Shown: positions 49,154 to 58,742, numbered from the stretch's first letter. The stretch: 64,000 nt of DNA from CBDBJR01 sp965206445 (GCA_965206445.1 CBDBJR010000002.1:1302001-1366000), one strand, 5' to 3'. Numbers and translations: made by a program. Notes: generated by a model from the letters alone, not told the origin.

Positions 49154-50437
49154 TTATCCGTGTTCAGGGGTAGAGCCGGGCGGGGCGGCATACATATCGC
49201 GGACTTGTTCGGCTATCCGATCGATGCCGGCCGTGAATCGCTGCCAGTCGGTGGCGTATGAGACCCGGATGCATTCGCTGGCGTGCGACCACGGCTGCGT
49301 CAGGCCGGGGAAAAAGTGGCTGCCGGCGACCACGATGACGCCGTGCTGCTTCAGTCGCCGGTACAGTTGTTCGCTGCTGCAGGGCAGCGCCTGAAACCAC
49401 AGCCAGAGAAACAGGGTGCCTTCCGCGTGATGCACCCGCAGCGGCAAATCGGCCATTGTTTGCCGTACGTATTGCCGTGCCCGCCGGGATTTTTCCCGAT
49501 AGTAGGGGCAGATGACCCGGCGGCATAACGACAGCAGTTTGCCGGACTGCATCAGCGAGATGGTCAGCCCGGGGCCAAAGCTGCCGGGTGCCAGGCTGAA
49601 GATCGCATTGGCACTGCGGATTTTTTCAATCACCCGCCGGTCGGCGATGACGATACCGGTACGCGCCCCGGGCAGGCCGAGCTTCGACAGGCTGAGACAG
49701 AGAATGATGCGCTCATCCCACACCGGCTGCGCTTCGGTGAAGACGATATGGGGGAAGGGCAGGCCATAGGCGCCATCGATGATCAGCGGTATCCCGGCCG
49801 CACCGGCGGCGCGGCGCAAACCGGCCAGCTCGGCGTCGGTTATCATGTTGCCGGTGGGGTTGGTCGGACGAGAAACGCAGATCGCGCCGACGGTCGAATC
49901 CAGCTTCAGGCGCTCGAAGTCAACCCGGTATTTGAAGCTGAAACCATCCTCATCAAGCTCTATCACCGGCCGGTTGGCGGTGAGCAGGTGCGGCCGTCCC
50001 GGGTTGAGGTCAGCGTAGCCGATGTATTCGGGCAGCATCGGCAGCAGGATGGATTTCTGCCGCCCGCCGCAGCGACCGGCAAACAGGTTGAACAGCAGAC
50101 TAAAACTGGATTGACTGCCATTGGTGATCGCAATATTGCCGCAATCGACCGACCAGCCAAAGGTGTCGTTCAGCAGTTTGGCCAGCGCTTCGATAAATGC
50201 CGGGCTGCCCTGCGGTGGTGCGTATTGCCCCGTCAGTTGTTCGAAGCGGCGCCCGCGGTTCAATAATGCCTGCATTTCATCCCGAAATGCCTGCTCCATT
50301 GCCGGGATCATGGCCGGGTTGCCGCCGCCCAGCATCAGAATATCCGGTTGCCCCGCGATTGTCGGGCCCAGATCATCCATCAGCCGCACAATCCCGCTGG
50401 TGGAATCGAGGCGCTCAGCGAAGTCGGAGAATTCCAT
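49154..50437 (-). CDS. avtA: valine-pyruvate aminotransferase AvtA-like
   Basis: A 427-aa PLP enzyme of aminotransferase fold type I, close to E. coli AvtA along the whole length as far as I can compare by eye. Matching segments: IMLGGGNPAxIP region (actual LMLGGGNPAMIP), NIAITNGSQSSFSLLFNLFAG, LPMLPEYIGYAD, SRPTNPTGNMITDAEL, and the PLP Lys in LCLSLSKLGLPG. E. coli AvtA links alanine/pyruvate and valine/2-oxoisovalerate. It heads a tight reverse operon with 2-phosphoglycerate kinase and ApgM-like genes, which does not fit simple branched-chain amino-acid metabolism. A 154-base gap separates it from prc upstream. Confidence 0.88.
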   Translation of the reverse strand: MEFSDFAERLDSTSGIVRLMDDLGPTIAGQPDILMLGGGNPAMIPAMEQAFRDEMQALLNRGRRFEQLTGQYAPPQGSPAFIEALAKLLNDTFGWSVDCGNIAITNGSQSSFSLLFNLFAGRCGGRQKSILLPMLPEYIGYADLNPGRPHLLTANRPVIELDEDGFSFKYRVDFERLKLDSTVGAICVSRPTNPTGNMITDAELAGLRRAAGAAGIPLIIDGAYGLPFPHIVFTEAQPVWDERIILCLSLSKLGLPGARTGIVIADRRVIEKIRSANAIFSLAPGSFGPGLTISLMQSGKLLSLCRRVICPYYREKSRRARQYVRQTMADLPLRVHHAEGTLFLWLWFQALPCSSEQLYRRLKQHGVIVVAGSHFFPGLTQPWSHASECIRVSYATDWQRFTAGIDRIAEQVRDMYAAPPGSTPEHG

Positions 50438-50591
50438 CGTCGGTGGAGGAGAAAATGAGGCGCTCAGGCGCGTAGCCGAGTCGATGTGGGCAGTCTGTTG
50501 TGCCGCGTCGCCGGAACCGGGGCGGCGCGGCTGCCATCGGCGCCGACTGGCCGGGTTGACACCGGGCCGAACAGGTTGAACCGTCCGGCGG

Positions 50592-52814
50592 TCAATTGTC
50601 GGTCGGCTGCACGTCCGGGTTGGCGCCGCTTTTGACCAGTGAATCGACTTTGGCGGCAGTGTGATTCAGGTGCAGCAAATCGATCAGTATGCGCCCGCTC
50701 TCCTGCAGAAAGAAATCCGCGTCCGGCAGTGTGTCGCCGCTTTCCTGCTCTTCGCGGCGCTGCGTATATTCCAGCTCGATCTCGCTGATGTCGTCAAACG
50801 CCGCTTGATTCAGCGCCAAGCGTTTGTGGTTTTCGATCTGCAGGCGCTGTTGGTTGAATTGCTGATGCAGCTCGCGCCGGGATTGCTCGTGCAGCGAAAC
50901 GGTTTTTTTTGTGCGCTGCTGTTGGTTGAGCTGCTTCAGCGCCTCGGCATAGATAAACTCGGGATTGTCGGCAATGCGCTGCTGATGCCATTGTTGCAGC
51001 TGCGGCAGGTACGCCTGGATCTGCATGGCACGATAGGGCGCGAATCCGGCTGGTTGAATCTCCGCCCACGGCAGCGCATTCTCGTGGGCGCGTTCGCCAA
51101 ATTTGGCATTGTCCTGGGCGGTGCTCCAGATCAGGTCGGGTACGACGCCGCGGTGCTGGGTGCTTTCACCGCTGATGCGGAAAAATTGCGCGGTGGTTAT
51201 CTTGAGCTGTCCGGCCTTGTCGCTGTTTTTTAGATAATTGTTCAGGTCAACCAGGTTTTGCACCGTTCCTTTGCCGAAAGTCGGCTCACCGATCACCAGG
51301 CCGCGCTGATAATCCTGTATCGCGCCGGTAAAAATTTCCGAAGCCGAGGCGCTATGGCGGTTGACCAGCACCGCAAGCGGGCCGGTATAGACGATTTCCG
51401 GGTCCGGATCCTGGTTGATCTTGATCTGACCGTTGCTGCTTTTAACCTGTACTATCGGCCCCTGTTCGATAAACAGGCCGGTCAGCGCAATCGCCTCGGC
51501 GAGCGCACCGCCGCCGTTGCCGCGCAGATCGATCACCAGCCCGTCGATGCCTTCCTGCTGCAATTCGAGCAGCAGTTTTCTGACGTCGCGGGTCGTGCTG
51601 CGGTAGTCCTCGAGTCCGCGGTTCAAGCCGTCAAAATCAATATAAAAAGACGGCAGTTGAATAACCCCGATGCGCGCGCTGGAGGCGTCGGTTTGCAGCT
51701 CCAGGATGCGTTTTTTTGCCGCCTGCTCTTCGAGTTTGATTTTGTCGCGGGTAATCTGGATTTCCACCGGCCGGCCGGAAAGCCCTTGTTCGTCGGGCAG
51801 CACCTCCAGCGTCACGACGCTGGCTTTCGGCCCGCGTATCAGCGCCACCACGTCGCCGAGGCGCCAGCCGATCACATCAACGATCGGTTCGTCGCCCTGG
51901 CCGACGCCAATGATGCGATCATTCGCTTTTAGCTGGCCGGCGATATCGGCCGCACCGCCGGGGATGATCCGCCGTACCTTGGTATATTCGTTGTCGGTTT
52001 GCAGCACCGCCCCGATGCCTTCCAGCGACAGGCGCAGATTAATATGAAAATTCTCGGTTGCCCGCGGTGAAAAGTAGCTGGTGTGCGGCTCCAGATTGCT
52101 GACATAGGCGTTCGTGAAGATCTGAAACACGTCTTCGGTGTTTTGCTGCCGGGTGCGGCGTATCATATCGGTATAGCGGCTGTCGAGTGCGGATTCGATT
52201 TTGTCTTCTTCCCGGCCGGCCAGGCGCAGGTTCAGAATGTCATTTTTCAGCCGTTTGCGCCACAGTGCATCGAGCTCCGCTTCCGATTTCGCCCACGGGG
52301 TGTCCGAGCGGTTGAGCGAGTAGTCCTCATCGAGGCTGAAATCGAACCCTTGCTGCAATTGCTGCAGCGCAAATCGGCCGCGCTGTTCGATCCGCGTGCG
52401 ATACACACTGAAGATGGTATAAGCCGGGTCCAGCACACCGTTGCGGATAAAATCGTCAAATTGCGTTTCCAGCCGGGTAAACTGATCGATATCCTGCTGC
52501 AAGAAAAAACTTCTCCCCGGGTCGAGCCGCTGCAGGTATCTTTCCAGCACCTGCGCGGAAAAGTTGTCATCCAGCGGAAGCGGGCGGTAATGCGATTTTT
52601 CCAGCAGGGAATTGATCAGCTGGATGGTCACGACCTGTTTTGCCTCGCTGGCCGGGATGGCCGTCTGCTGCAGATCTTCAACCCCGGCAGTCGCCACCGT
52701 TGCCGACAGCAACAGCCCGCCCAGTGTCGGGCACAGCAGCCGTCGGCAGTTGAGTATGCGCTGTATTGGGCGTGCGAGTATCATCATAAAATTGCGAAAA
52801 ATGAACATGATCAT
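50592..52814 (-). CDS. prc: C-terminal processing (tail-specific) periplasmic protease
   Basis: Serine-lysine protease Prc/Tsp of the periplasm that processes envelope proteins such as FtsI and degrades ssrA-tagged proteins. The 740-aa precursor has a hydrophobic export signal (about 12-43, ATVATAG), a PDZ domain (SLEGIGAVLQTD, VRRIIPGGAADIAG, about 260-345), the catalytic Ser in VNRHSASASEIFTGAIQDY and the catalytic Lys in GEPTFGKGTVQ (about 535-550), and the C-terminal DUF3340-type extension. Start is at or just after 52814; several ATGs within ten codons compete and none has a clear Shine-Dalgarno. Confidence 0.94.
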   Translation of the reverse strand: MIMFIFRNFMMILARPIQRILNCRRLLCPTLGGLLLSATVATAGVEDLQQTAIPASEAKQVVTIQLINSLLEKSHYRPLPLDDNFSAQVLERYLQRLDPGRSFFLQQDIDQFTRLETQFDDFIRNGVLDPAYTIFSVYRTRIEQRGRFALQQLQQGFDFSLDEDYSLNRSDTPWAKSEAELDALWRKRLKNDILNLRLAGREEDKIESALDSRYTDMIRRTRQQNTEDVFQIFTNAYVSNLEPHTSYFSPRATENFHINLRLSLEGIGAVLQTDNEYTKVRRIIPGGAADIAGQLKANDRIIGVGQGDEPIVDVIGWRLGDVVALIRGPKASVVTLEVLPDEQGLSGRPVEIQITRDKIKLEEQAAKKRILELQTDASSARIGVIQLPSFYIDFDGLNRGLEDYRSTTRDVRKLLLELQQEGIDGLVIDLRGNGGGALAEAIALTGLFIEQGPIVQVKSSNGQIKINQDPDPEIVYTGPLAVLVNRHSASASEIFTGAIQDYQRGLVIGEPTFGKGTVQNLVDLNNYLKNSDKAGQLKITTAQFFRISGESTQHRGVVPDLIWSTAQDNAKFGERAHENALPWAEIQPAGFAPYRAMQIQAYLPQLQQWHQQRIADNPEFIYAEALKQLNQQQRTKKTVSLHEQSRRELHQQFNQQRLQIENHKRLALNQAAFDDISEIELEYTQRREEQESGDTLPDADFFLQESGRILIDLLHLNHTAAKVDSLVKSGANPDVQPTDN

Positions 52815-52998
52815 GCTATATACTATAATTTACCCTGAATTGTAACATTAAATCGCCCGGTGACTACCGGTCGGCACGTCCCGAGGTTGATAGCGTGCCG
52901 TGACCCACCGGCCACTGACGGGCAGTATCGCCCCTCGGCGCTACTGCCTGTAATACCCTGCGGCACGGTGAGATCGTCGTGCTTGAACTGTGTTAATC

Positions 52999-53649
52999 AT
53001 GCTGGCAACCTGTTTTCGATACGGCTTTGCTCTTTGCCTTGCGGCGCTGTTCAGCGCTGCCGGAACGGGTGCGGCCGGGGCGGCGTTGGTGTATGTGTAT
53101 GTCGACCCGGCCGGACAGCGTTTGATGACCGACCGCCCGCCCAATCCGGCGACAGGGTATCGTTTGATCAGGCAATATACGGTGGATGCGCATTCCGGCC
53201 GTCTGCAGGACAAGCCGCTGCCACCGGTGGCCGGCCCGCGCCCGGTCGCCTCGCAGTATGACCGGCTGATTCTCGATCAGGCCGCACAGATTGGCCTGGA
53301 GCCGGCGCTGTTGAAGGCCGTGGTGCATGCCGAATCGTCGTTCGACCGGTATGCGCTATCGTCCAAGGGGGCGCGCGGGTTGATGCAGCTCATGCCGCAA
53401 ACCGCGCTTCGCTACGGCGTTGAACAGCACTTCGACCCACAACAGAGCCTGGACGGCGGCGGCCGTTATCTGCGTGATTTGCTGCAGTTATTCGACCACG
53501 ATATCCGGCTGGCGCTGGCGGCCTATAATGCCGGTGAGAACGCGGTCGCCAGGTACAACGGCATTCCGCCGTATGCGGAAACCACGCGCTATGTTCAGAA
53601 AACCATGCATCTGCTGGAGCACTATCGGCGGACGCTGGACGGCACCTGA
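52999..53649 (+). CDS. lytic transglycosylase, SLT family with DUF4124 start
   Basis: Murein-cleaving enzyme exported to the periplasm. From ATG 52999 (216 aa) it has a signal peptide (about 1-28), a DUF4124-like segment (VYVYVDPAGQRLMTDRPP), and the SLT domain with the catalytic Glu in AVVHAESSFDRYALSSKGA, the LMQLMPQTALRYGV motif, and LALAAYNAGENAVARYNGIP. GTG 52990 is an alternative three codons upstream. It is divergent from prc; guaB follows after 60 bases. Assigning it to MltC, MltE or Slt70-type is not possible. Confidence 0.9.
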   Translation: MLATCFRYGFALCLAALFSAAGTGAAGAALVYVYVDPAGQRLMTDRPPNPATGYRLIRQYTVDAHSGRLQDKPLPPVAGPRPVASQYDRLILDQAAQIGLEPALLKAVVHAESSFDRYALSSKGARGLMQLMPQTALRYGVEQHFDPQQSLDGGGRYLRDLLQLFDHDIRLALAAYNAGENAVARYNGIPPYAETTRYVQKTMHLLEHYRRTLDGT

Positions 53650-53709
53650 GCCGATCGCATTTTCATCGAAAATTATCGCCGGGCGGATCATTTGCAGTAT
53701 AATCTGTCG

Positions 53710-55170
53710 ATGGAATCGATAGAGCTAGCGCTGACTTTCGACGATATTCTGCTGTTGCCCGCGCGCTCCGATGTGCTGCCGCAAGCGGCGCAATTGCAGA
53801 CCCGCTTTACCCGCAACCTGAAGCTGAATATCCCGCTGCTGTCGGCCGCGATGGATACCGTGACCGGCGCCAATACGGCTATTTGCCTGGCGCAGGAAGG
53901 CGGGGTTGGCGTGATTCATCGCCACTTCAGCCCGGCCGAGCAGGCGCGAGAGGTCAGCCGGGTGAAAAAATTTGCCAGCGGTGTGATTCGCGACCCGGTG
54001 ACGGTGGGCAAAGCGGCGCAGGTCAGCGACGTGCTGAAACTGATGCGCCAATACGACATTTCCGGCGTGCCGGTGGTGGACGGCGACAAACCGATCGGCA
54101 TCGTTACCAGCCGGGATCTGCGATTTCAGCGGGACATGCAGACCTCGGTGTGCCAGGTGATGACCCCGCGTGAGCGACTGGTTACCGCCCCGCTCGGCGC
54201 GAGTGCCGAGCAGATCGAGGGCCTGTTGCATCAGCACCGGATCGAAAAAGTGCTGCTGGTGGATCAGCAGGGCCGCCTTGCCGGGCTGGTCACCGTGAAG
54301 GACATTCAGAAATCCTCCGATTATCCCAACGCCTGCAAAGACCGGCGCGGGCAGTTGCTGGCCGCCGCCGCGGTTGGGGTTGGCGCGGATGCCGATGAAC
54401 GGGTCGAATTGCTGGTCAATGCCGGCGTAGATGCGATTGTGGTCGATACCGCGCACGGTCATTCCAACAGCGTGCTGGAGCGGGTGCGGCAGATTAAACG
54501 CGCCTACCCGCAGGTCGATGTGGTCGGCGGCAATGTGGGCACCGCCGAGGCGGCCCGCGATTTGGTCGAGGTCGGCGCGGATGCGGTCAAAGTGGGGATT
54601 GGCCCCGGTTCGATCTGCACCACCCGGATCGTGGCCGGTGTCGGCGTGCCGCAGGTGCACGCGCTGCGTCAGGTGGCCGAGGGGCTGCGTGGCACCGATG
54701 TGCCCTTTATCGCCGATGGCGGGATTCGCTATTCGGGCGACCTGGCGAAGTGCATCGCCGCCGGGGCGCATTGCGCGATGGTCGGCGGCCTGCTCGCCGG
54801 CACCGATGAGGCGCCGGGGGAGATCGAGATTTATCAGGGGCGATCGTATAAATCCTACCGCGGCATGGGCTCGCTTGGCGTCATGTCCGAAGGCTCGCGC
54901 GATCGATATTTTCAATCGCCGCTGGATAGCGTCGATAAGCTGGTGCCGGAAGGCATCGAGGGCCGGGTGCCGTATAAAGGCTCGGCCGTCAATATCGTGC
55001 GCCAACTGATGGGCGGGCTGCGCTCGAGTATGGGCTACACCGGCAATGCCACGATCGAACAGATGCGCACCCGCACCCGATTTGTCCGGATTACCAGCGC
55101 CGGGATGCGGGAAAGCCACGTCCACGATGTGTCGATTGTCAAAGAAGCGCCGAACTATCGGCACACCTGA
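53710..55170 (+). CDS. guaB: inosine 5'-monophosphate dehydrogenase
   Basis: Oxidises IMP to XMP, the first committed step to GMP. The 486-aa protein starts MESIELALTFDDILLLPARS; two CBS domains span about 90-205 (VMTPRERLVT, KEIQKSSDYPNAC-like end, actual KDIQKSSDYPNAC); the catalytic loop is VGIGPGSICTTRIVAGVGVP with Cys at about 302. TTG 53692 would add six residues and is not preferred. The genes guaB and guaA are adjacent here, as in most gammaproteobacteria. Confidence 0.97.
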   Translation: MESIELALTFDDILLLPARSDVLPQAAQLQTRFTRNLKLNIPLLSAAMDTVTGANTAICLAQEGGVGVIHRHFSPAEQAREVSRVKKFASGVIRDPVTVGKAAQVSDVLKLMRQYDISGVPVVDGDKPIGIVTSRDLRFQRDMQTSVCQVMTPRERLVTAPLGASAEQIEGLLHQHRIEKVLLVDQQGRLAGLVTVKDIQKSSDYPNACKDRRGQLLAAAAVGVGADADERVELLVNAGVDAIVVDTAHGHSNSVLERVRQIKRAYPQVDVVGGNVGTAEAARDLVEVGADAVKVGIGPGSICTTRIVAGVGVPQVHALRQVAEGLRGTDVPFIADGGIRYSGDLAKCIAAGAHCAMVGGLLAGTDEAPGEIEIYQGRSYKSYRGMGSLGVMSEGSRDRYFQSPLDSVDKLVPEGIEGRVPYKGSAVNIVRQLMGGLRSSMGYTGNATIEQMRTRTRFVRITSAGMRESHVHDVSIVKEAPNYRHT

Positions 55171-55286
55171 ACCGCGCCCGGAGCGCCCCGGAATCGTGCC
55201 GCTGGCCGCCGGTTTTACCGCGCCCGTCCGCTTGCCGGCTGCCGCCCGCACCGCAGCCCAACCCCCGCCCGATTGTCCGACTGTCT

Positions 55287-56846
55287 ATGGCCACTCCGAT
55301 TGAGCCGCATCAGCAGCGCATACTGATTATCGATTTTGGCGCACAGTATGCCCGGCTGATTGGCCGCGCGGTGCGCGAGCTTGGGGTCTATTGCGAGATT
55401 TTCCCGTGGGATGCGGCGCCGGCTGCGATCGCGCATTTTGCGCCGCAGGGCATTATTCTGTCTGGCGGCCCGGCGTCTGCCTATGCGGACGACACGCCCG
55501 CCGTGCCGGCGGCGGTATTTCAGCTGCAAGTGCCGGTGTTGGGCATCTGCTACGGCATGCAGGCGATGGTCGAGGGTCTGGGCGGCCGGGTTGAGCAGGC
55601 CGGTGAGCAGGAATACGGTGCCGCCACCCTGCACACCCGCACCGAGTGCGCGCTTATCGGCGCCGCCGGGCAGGAGCTGACGGTGTGGATGAGCCACGGC
55701 GATCGGGTCACCCGGCTGCCGCCGGGGTTTGCCGTCGTCGGCAGCACCGACAATTCACCGTTTGCCGCGATTGCCGATCAGTCGCGGCATTATTACGGGG
55801 TGCAGTTTCATCCCGAAGTCACGCATACCCCGCAGGGACGGCAAATGCTGTCACGTTTTGCCCACACCATCTGCGGCTGTGCCGGCGACTGGGTGTCGAG
55901 CAACATTGTGCCGCTGCTGATCGACCGGGTGCGGCGGCAGGTCGGTACCGATCGGGTGGTGCTCGGGCTGTCCGGCGGGGTCGATTCGTCGGTTGTCGCG
56001 GCGCTGCTGGCGCGCGCGATTGGCGACCAGTTGACCTGCATTTTCGTCGATACCGGGTTGCTGCGCCTGGACGAAGGCGATCAGGTGATGGCGACGTTTG
56101 CCGATCGCCTGGGGGTGACCGTGCGCCGGGTGGACGCACAGCAGCAGTTTTTGCAGCGCCTCGCCGGGGTGGCCGACCCCGAACGGAAGCGCAAAATTAT
56201 CGGCAACCTGTTTGTCGAGATATTCGAGCAGCAGGCCGGTGCGATTGACGGCGCGCGCTGGCTGGCGCAGGGCACGATCTACCCCGACGTGATCGAGTCC
56301 GCCGCCGCCCACCGGAAGCGGACGGCGGCAATCAAATCGCACCACAATGTGGGCGGCCTGCCGGCGAAGATGAACCTGAAGCTGCTGGAGCCGCTGCGCG
56401 ATCTGTTCAAGGACGAAGTTCGCCGCATCGGGCAGGAGCTGGGCTTGCCGGAAGACATGATACAGCGCCATCCGTTTCCGGGGCCGGGGCTGGGGGTGCG
56501 CATTCTGGGTGAGGTGAAAAAAGAATACGCCGACCTGCTGCGGCAGGCCGATGCGATTTTTTTGCAGGAGCTGCACCGGCATGATTTATACCGACAGATC
56601 TCGCAGGCATTTGCGGTGTTTCTGCCGGTCAAGTCGGTCGGCGTGGTGGGCGACAACCGATCGTATGCCTACGTGATTGCGTTGCGGGCGGTGGAGACGG
56701 TCGATTTTATGACCGCCACCTGGGCACAGATCCCCTATCCGGTACTGGCGCATATTTCCAGCCGCATCATCAACGAGGTGCGCGGCGTCAGCCGGGTGAC
56801 GTACGATATCTCCGGCAAACCGCCGGCGACTATCGAGTGGGAATAA
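55287..56846 (+). CDS. guaA: GMP synthase (glutamine-hydrolysing)
   Basis: Amidates XMP to GMP. The 519-aa protein has the N-terminal class I glutamine amidotransferase domain (ILIIDFGAQYARLIGRAVRE, nucleophile Cys in PVLGICYGMQAM, HPEVTHTPQG), the ATP pyrophosphatase domain with the P-loop VLGLSGGVDSSVVAALLARA, and the C-terminal dimerisation domain ending RVTYDISGKPPATIEWE. It lies 116 bases after guaB and is probably the same transcript. Its PRPP/xanthine control elements were not seen. Confidence 0.97.
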   Translation: MATPIEPHQQRILIIDFGAQYARLIGRAVRELGVYCEIFPWDAAPAAIAHFAPQGIILSGGPASAYADDTPAVPAAVFQLQVPVLGICYGMQAMVEGLGGRVEQAGEQEYGAATLHTRTECALIGAAGQELTVWMSHGDRVTRLPPGFAVVGSTDNSPFAAIADQSRHYYGVQFHPEVTHTPQGRQMLSRFAHTICGCAGDWVSSNIVPLLIDRVRRQVGTDRVVLGLSGGVDSSVVAALLARAIGDQLTCIFVDTGLLRLDEGDQVMATFADRLGVTVRRVDAQQQFLQRLAGVADPERKRKIIGNLFVEIFEQQAGAIDGARWLAQGTIYPDVIESAAAHRKRTAAIKSHHNVGGLPAKMNLKLLEPLRDLFKDEVRRIGQELGLPEDMIQRHPFPGPGLGVRILGEVKKEYADLLRQADAIFLQELHRHDLYRQISQAFAVFLPVKSVGVVGDNRSYAYVIALRAVETVDFMTATWAQIPYPVLAHISSRIINEVRGVSRVTYDISGKPPATIEWE

Positions 56847-56863
56847 GGCGCCTCAAAGGCGGC

Positions 56864-56880
56864 GTGCCGCACCGCGGCAC
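56864..56880 (+). terminator. 7-bp hairpin after guaA
   Basis: GTGCCGC (56864-56870) and GCGGCAC (56874-56880) pair with a 3-base loop, 18 bases after the guaA stop. No T run follows, so it could be a Rho-dependent or a 3'-stabilising hairpin, but a standard intrinsic terminator is not supported. Confidence 0.35.
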
Positions 56881-56935
56881 ATCGATATACATGCAGTCAA
56901 GGTGCACTGCCGACGGCAATAGATAGAGTGATGCA

Positions 56936-57658
56936 ATGAGTGCGGGCGAAATTCATATCAATCCGGATATTGCGTTGCCGATCGAGGTGATTCGCACCGA
57001 CCGCAAACGCTCGGTGTGCATTCAAATCGACGGGCAGAAAGTCCGGCTCAGGGTGCCGCACACGCTCTCCGAAAAGCACATCCGCGAGCTGGTCGTGCAG
57101 CGCAGTGCATGGATTCGGCAAAAACTCGCATTGCAAGCGCAAATACGCCCCGTCAGGCCGAAAGAATACGTCAACGGAGAACGGTTCGCCTATCTGGGAC
57201 GCCACTATCGCCTCGAGCGGGTCGCGGGCGACCGGGGCGGCGTGAAGCTGCATCAGGGGCGGTTGCAGGTGGCGGTGCCCACCGGCCTCGCCGACGTGGC
57301 GGCGGCGCGTTTTATCAGGGCGCAGCTGCAAACGTGGTACAAAACGCATGCGCTCGCCAGGCTCACCGAGAAAACCGAGCGGTACGCGGCGATACTGGGG
57401 GTCGAGCCGCGCTCGGTGCGGATAAAAAGCTACCGGGCCAGATGGGGGTCTTGCTCGCTAACGGGTGAGATCACGTACAACTGGTGCATTGTTATCGCCC
57501 CCCATCGCATCGCGGACTATGTGGTGGTGCATGAGTTGTGCCATATTTTGCAGCACAATCATTCGCCCGGGTATTGGCGGGCGGTTGAGCGGGTCTTCCC
57601 GGACTATCGGCAATGCAGAGCGTGGCTGCGGTTGAATGGCAACCGTCTGGTGGTGTAG
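56936..57658 (+). CDS. YgjP-like (DUF45) zinc metallopeptidase domain protein
   Basis: A 240-aa protein of the DUF45/YgjP family. The zinc-binding motif is in YVVVHELCHILQHNHSPGY (His-Glu-x-x-His, about residues 196-200) with a third His in the HNHS stretch, and an SYRARWGSCSLTGEITYNW segment precedes it, which are the family's two conserved blocks. It has no signal peptide or membrane helix, so it is probably cytoplasmic. Substrate is unknown. It lies between guaA and tadA on the same strand, 89 bases after guaA. Confidence 0.9.
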   Translation: MSAGEIHINPDIALPIEVIRTDRKRSVCIQIDGQKVRLRVPHTLSEKHIRELVVQRSAWIRQKLALQAQIRPVRPKEYVNGERFAYLGRHYRLERVAGDRGGVKLHQGRLQVAVPTGLADVAAARFIRAQLQTWYKTHALARLTEKTERYAAILGVEPRSVRIKSYRARWGSCSLTGEITYNWCIVIAPHRIADYVVVHELCHILQHNHSPGYWRAVERVFPDYRQCRAWLRLNGNRLVV

Positions 57659-57796
57659 TGCCGCCGTTGCCCGGCCGCTTGATGCGCCGTCGTCGGCTTG
57701 CGTGGCAAGGCGGAACAGGCGCGGCTTTGACGGGCCTGGCTTGACGGTCAACGCGCGCCCGGCGCGGTACAGGACGGCTGCGCGAGGGGTTCGTTC

Positions 57797-58297
57797 ATGA
57801 TGCGCGAAAATCCGCCGCCCCAGACAATGTTGCCGCCGGCCGAACAGCGCCGGGGAGAGCACTGGATGCGGCGTGCGCTGGAGCTGGCCCGGTGCGCCCA
57901 GGCGCAGGGTGAGGTGCCGGTCGGGGCAGTGGTGGTGCTGGACGGGGAATGCCTGGCTGAGGGCTGGAACCGCCCGATCGGCCTGCACGATCCGTCGGCC
58001 CACGCCGAGATCGTCGCGTTGCGCGCCGCGGCTGCCCGCCAGCGCAACTATCGGCTGCCCGGGGCGACGCTGTACGTCACCCTCGAGCCGTGCATTATGT
58101 GCGCCGGTGCGATTCTCAATGCCCGCATAGCCCACCTGGTGTTTGCCGCCCGCGATGCACAGTACGGCGCCGCCGGCAGCCGGCTGGATGTGCTGCAAAC
58201 CGGCTGGCTCAATGCGCGCTGCCGGGTTACCGGCGGACTGCTGGAGCAGCCGGCGCGTCAACTGCTGCAGGATTTTTTCCGCGCCCGGCGCGGCTGA
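57797..58297 (+). CDS. tadA: tRNA-specific adenosine deaminase TadA
   Basis: Converts A34 to inosine in the anticodon of tRNA-Arg(ACG). The 166-aa zinc enzyme has HAEIVALRAAAARQRNYRL with the zinc His and the catalytic Glu, and the PCxxC motif in TLEPCIMCAGAIL. The C-terminal FFRARR region interacts with tRNA in characterised TadA. Two ATGs (57797 and 57800) are both possible; 57797 is used. guaBA next to tadA is a common order in gammaproteobacteria. Confidence 0.95.
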   Translation: MMRENPPPQTMLPPAEQRRGEHWMRRALELARCAQAQGEVPVGAVVVLDGECLAEGWNRPIGLHDPSAHAEIVALRAAAARQRNYRLPGATLYVTLEPCIMCAGAILNARIAHLVFAARDAQYGAAGSRLDVLQTGWLNARCRVTGGLLEQPARQLLQDFFRARRG

Positions 58298-58310
58298 CAC
58301 AGTCGTGCAC

Positions 58311-58742
58311 TCAGGAGTGGCGCACCGTCGTGCGGATGTGCACCGATTGGCCGGAGGCAAAACGCAGCGTGATTTCCACCTCATCGCCGGCGGCAACCGG
58401 CGTCAGCGGGTCGAGCAGCATCAGGTGATAGCCGCCCGGTTGCAGCCGCAGCCGGCTATCGGGGGCGATCGTGATGCCGTCGCGGATGTGCCGCATCCGG
58501 ACCAGGCCGTTATCGCGCCGGGATTGATGTATCTGCACGCGGGCAAATCGGCGTGCGTGCGCCGCCACCAGCGTGACCGTGCGGGCGCTGTGGTTGTCGA
58601 TCACCATATAGGCCGCATGCACCCGGCTGGCGGGCGGGGCCGCGCGTATCCAGTGCGTGTGCACGCTGATTGCCGCACCGCTGTCGGCCAGTGCGCTGAG
58701 CGCGAACCAGCCGGCGAGCGCGGATAACCGCCAGCCGCTCAT
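58311..58742 (-). CDS. periplasmic copper chaperone PCu(A)C
   Basis: Delivers copper to cytochrome oxidase, together with Sco. The 143-aa protein begins with a signal peptide (MSGWRLSALAGWFALSALAD, cleavage near SGAA) and continues in the cupredoxin-like fold. The copper-binding motif is visible as VQIHQSRRDNGLVRMRHI and PGGYHLMLLD, giving the His, Met and the HxM pair of the family. It is the last gene of a two-gene reverse operon with Sco and overlaps it by four bases (ATGA type). Confidence 0.88.
   Translation of the reverse strand: MSGWRLSALAGWFALSALADSGAAISVHTHWIRAAPPASRVHAAYMVIDNHSARTVTLVAAHARRFARVQIHQSRRDNGLVRMRHIRDGITIAPDSRLRLQPGGYHLMLLDPLTPVAAGDEVEITLRFASGQSVHIRTTVRHS

Noticed and set aside
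53725..55251. 508-codon open frame on the minus strand
   Set aside because: Antisense to guaB; same shadow composition.
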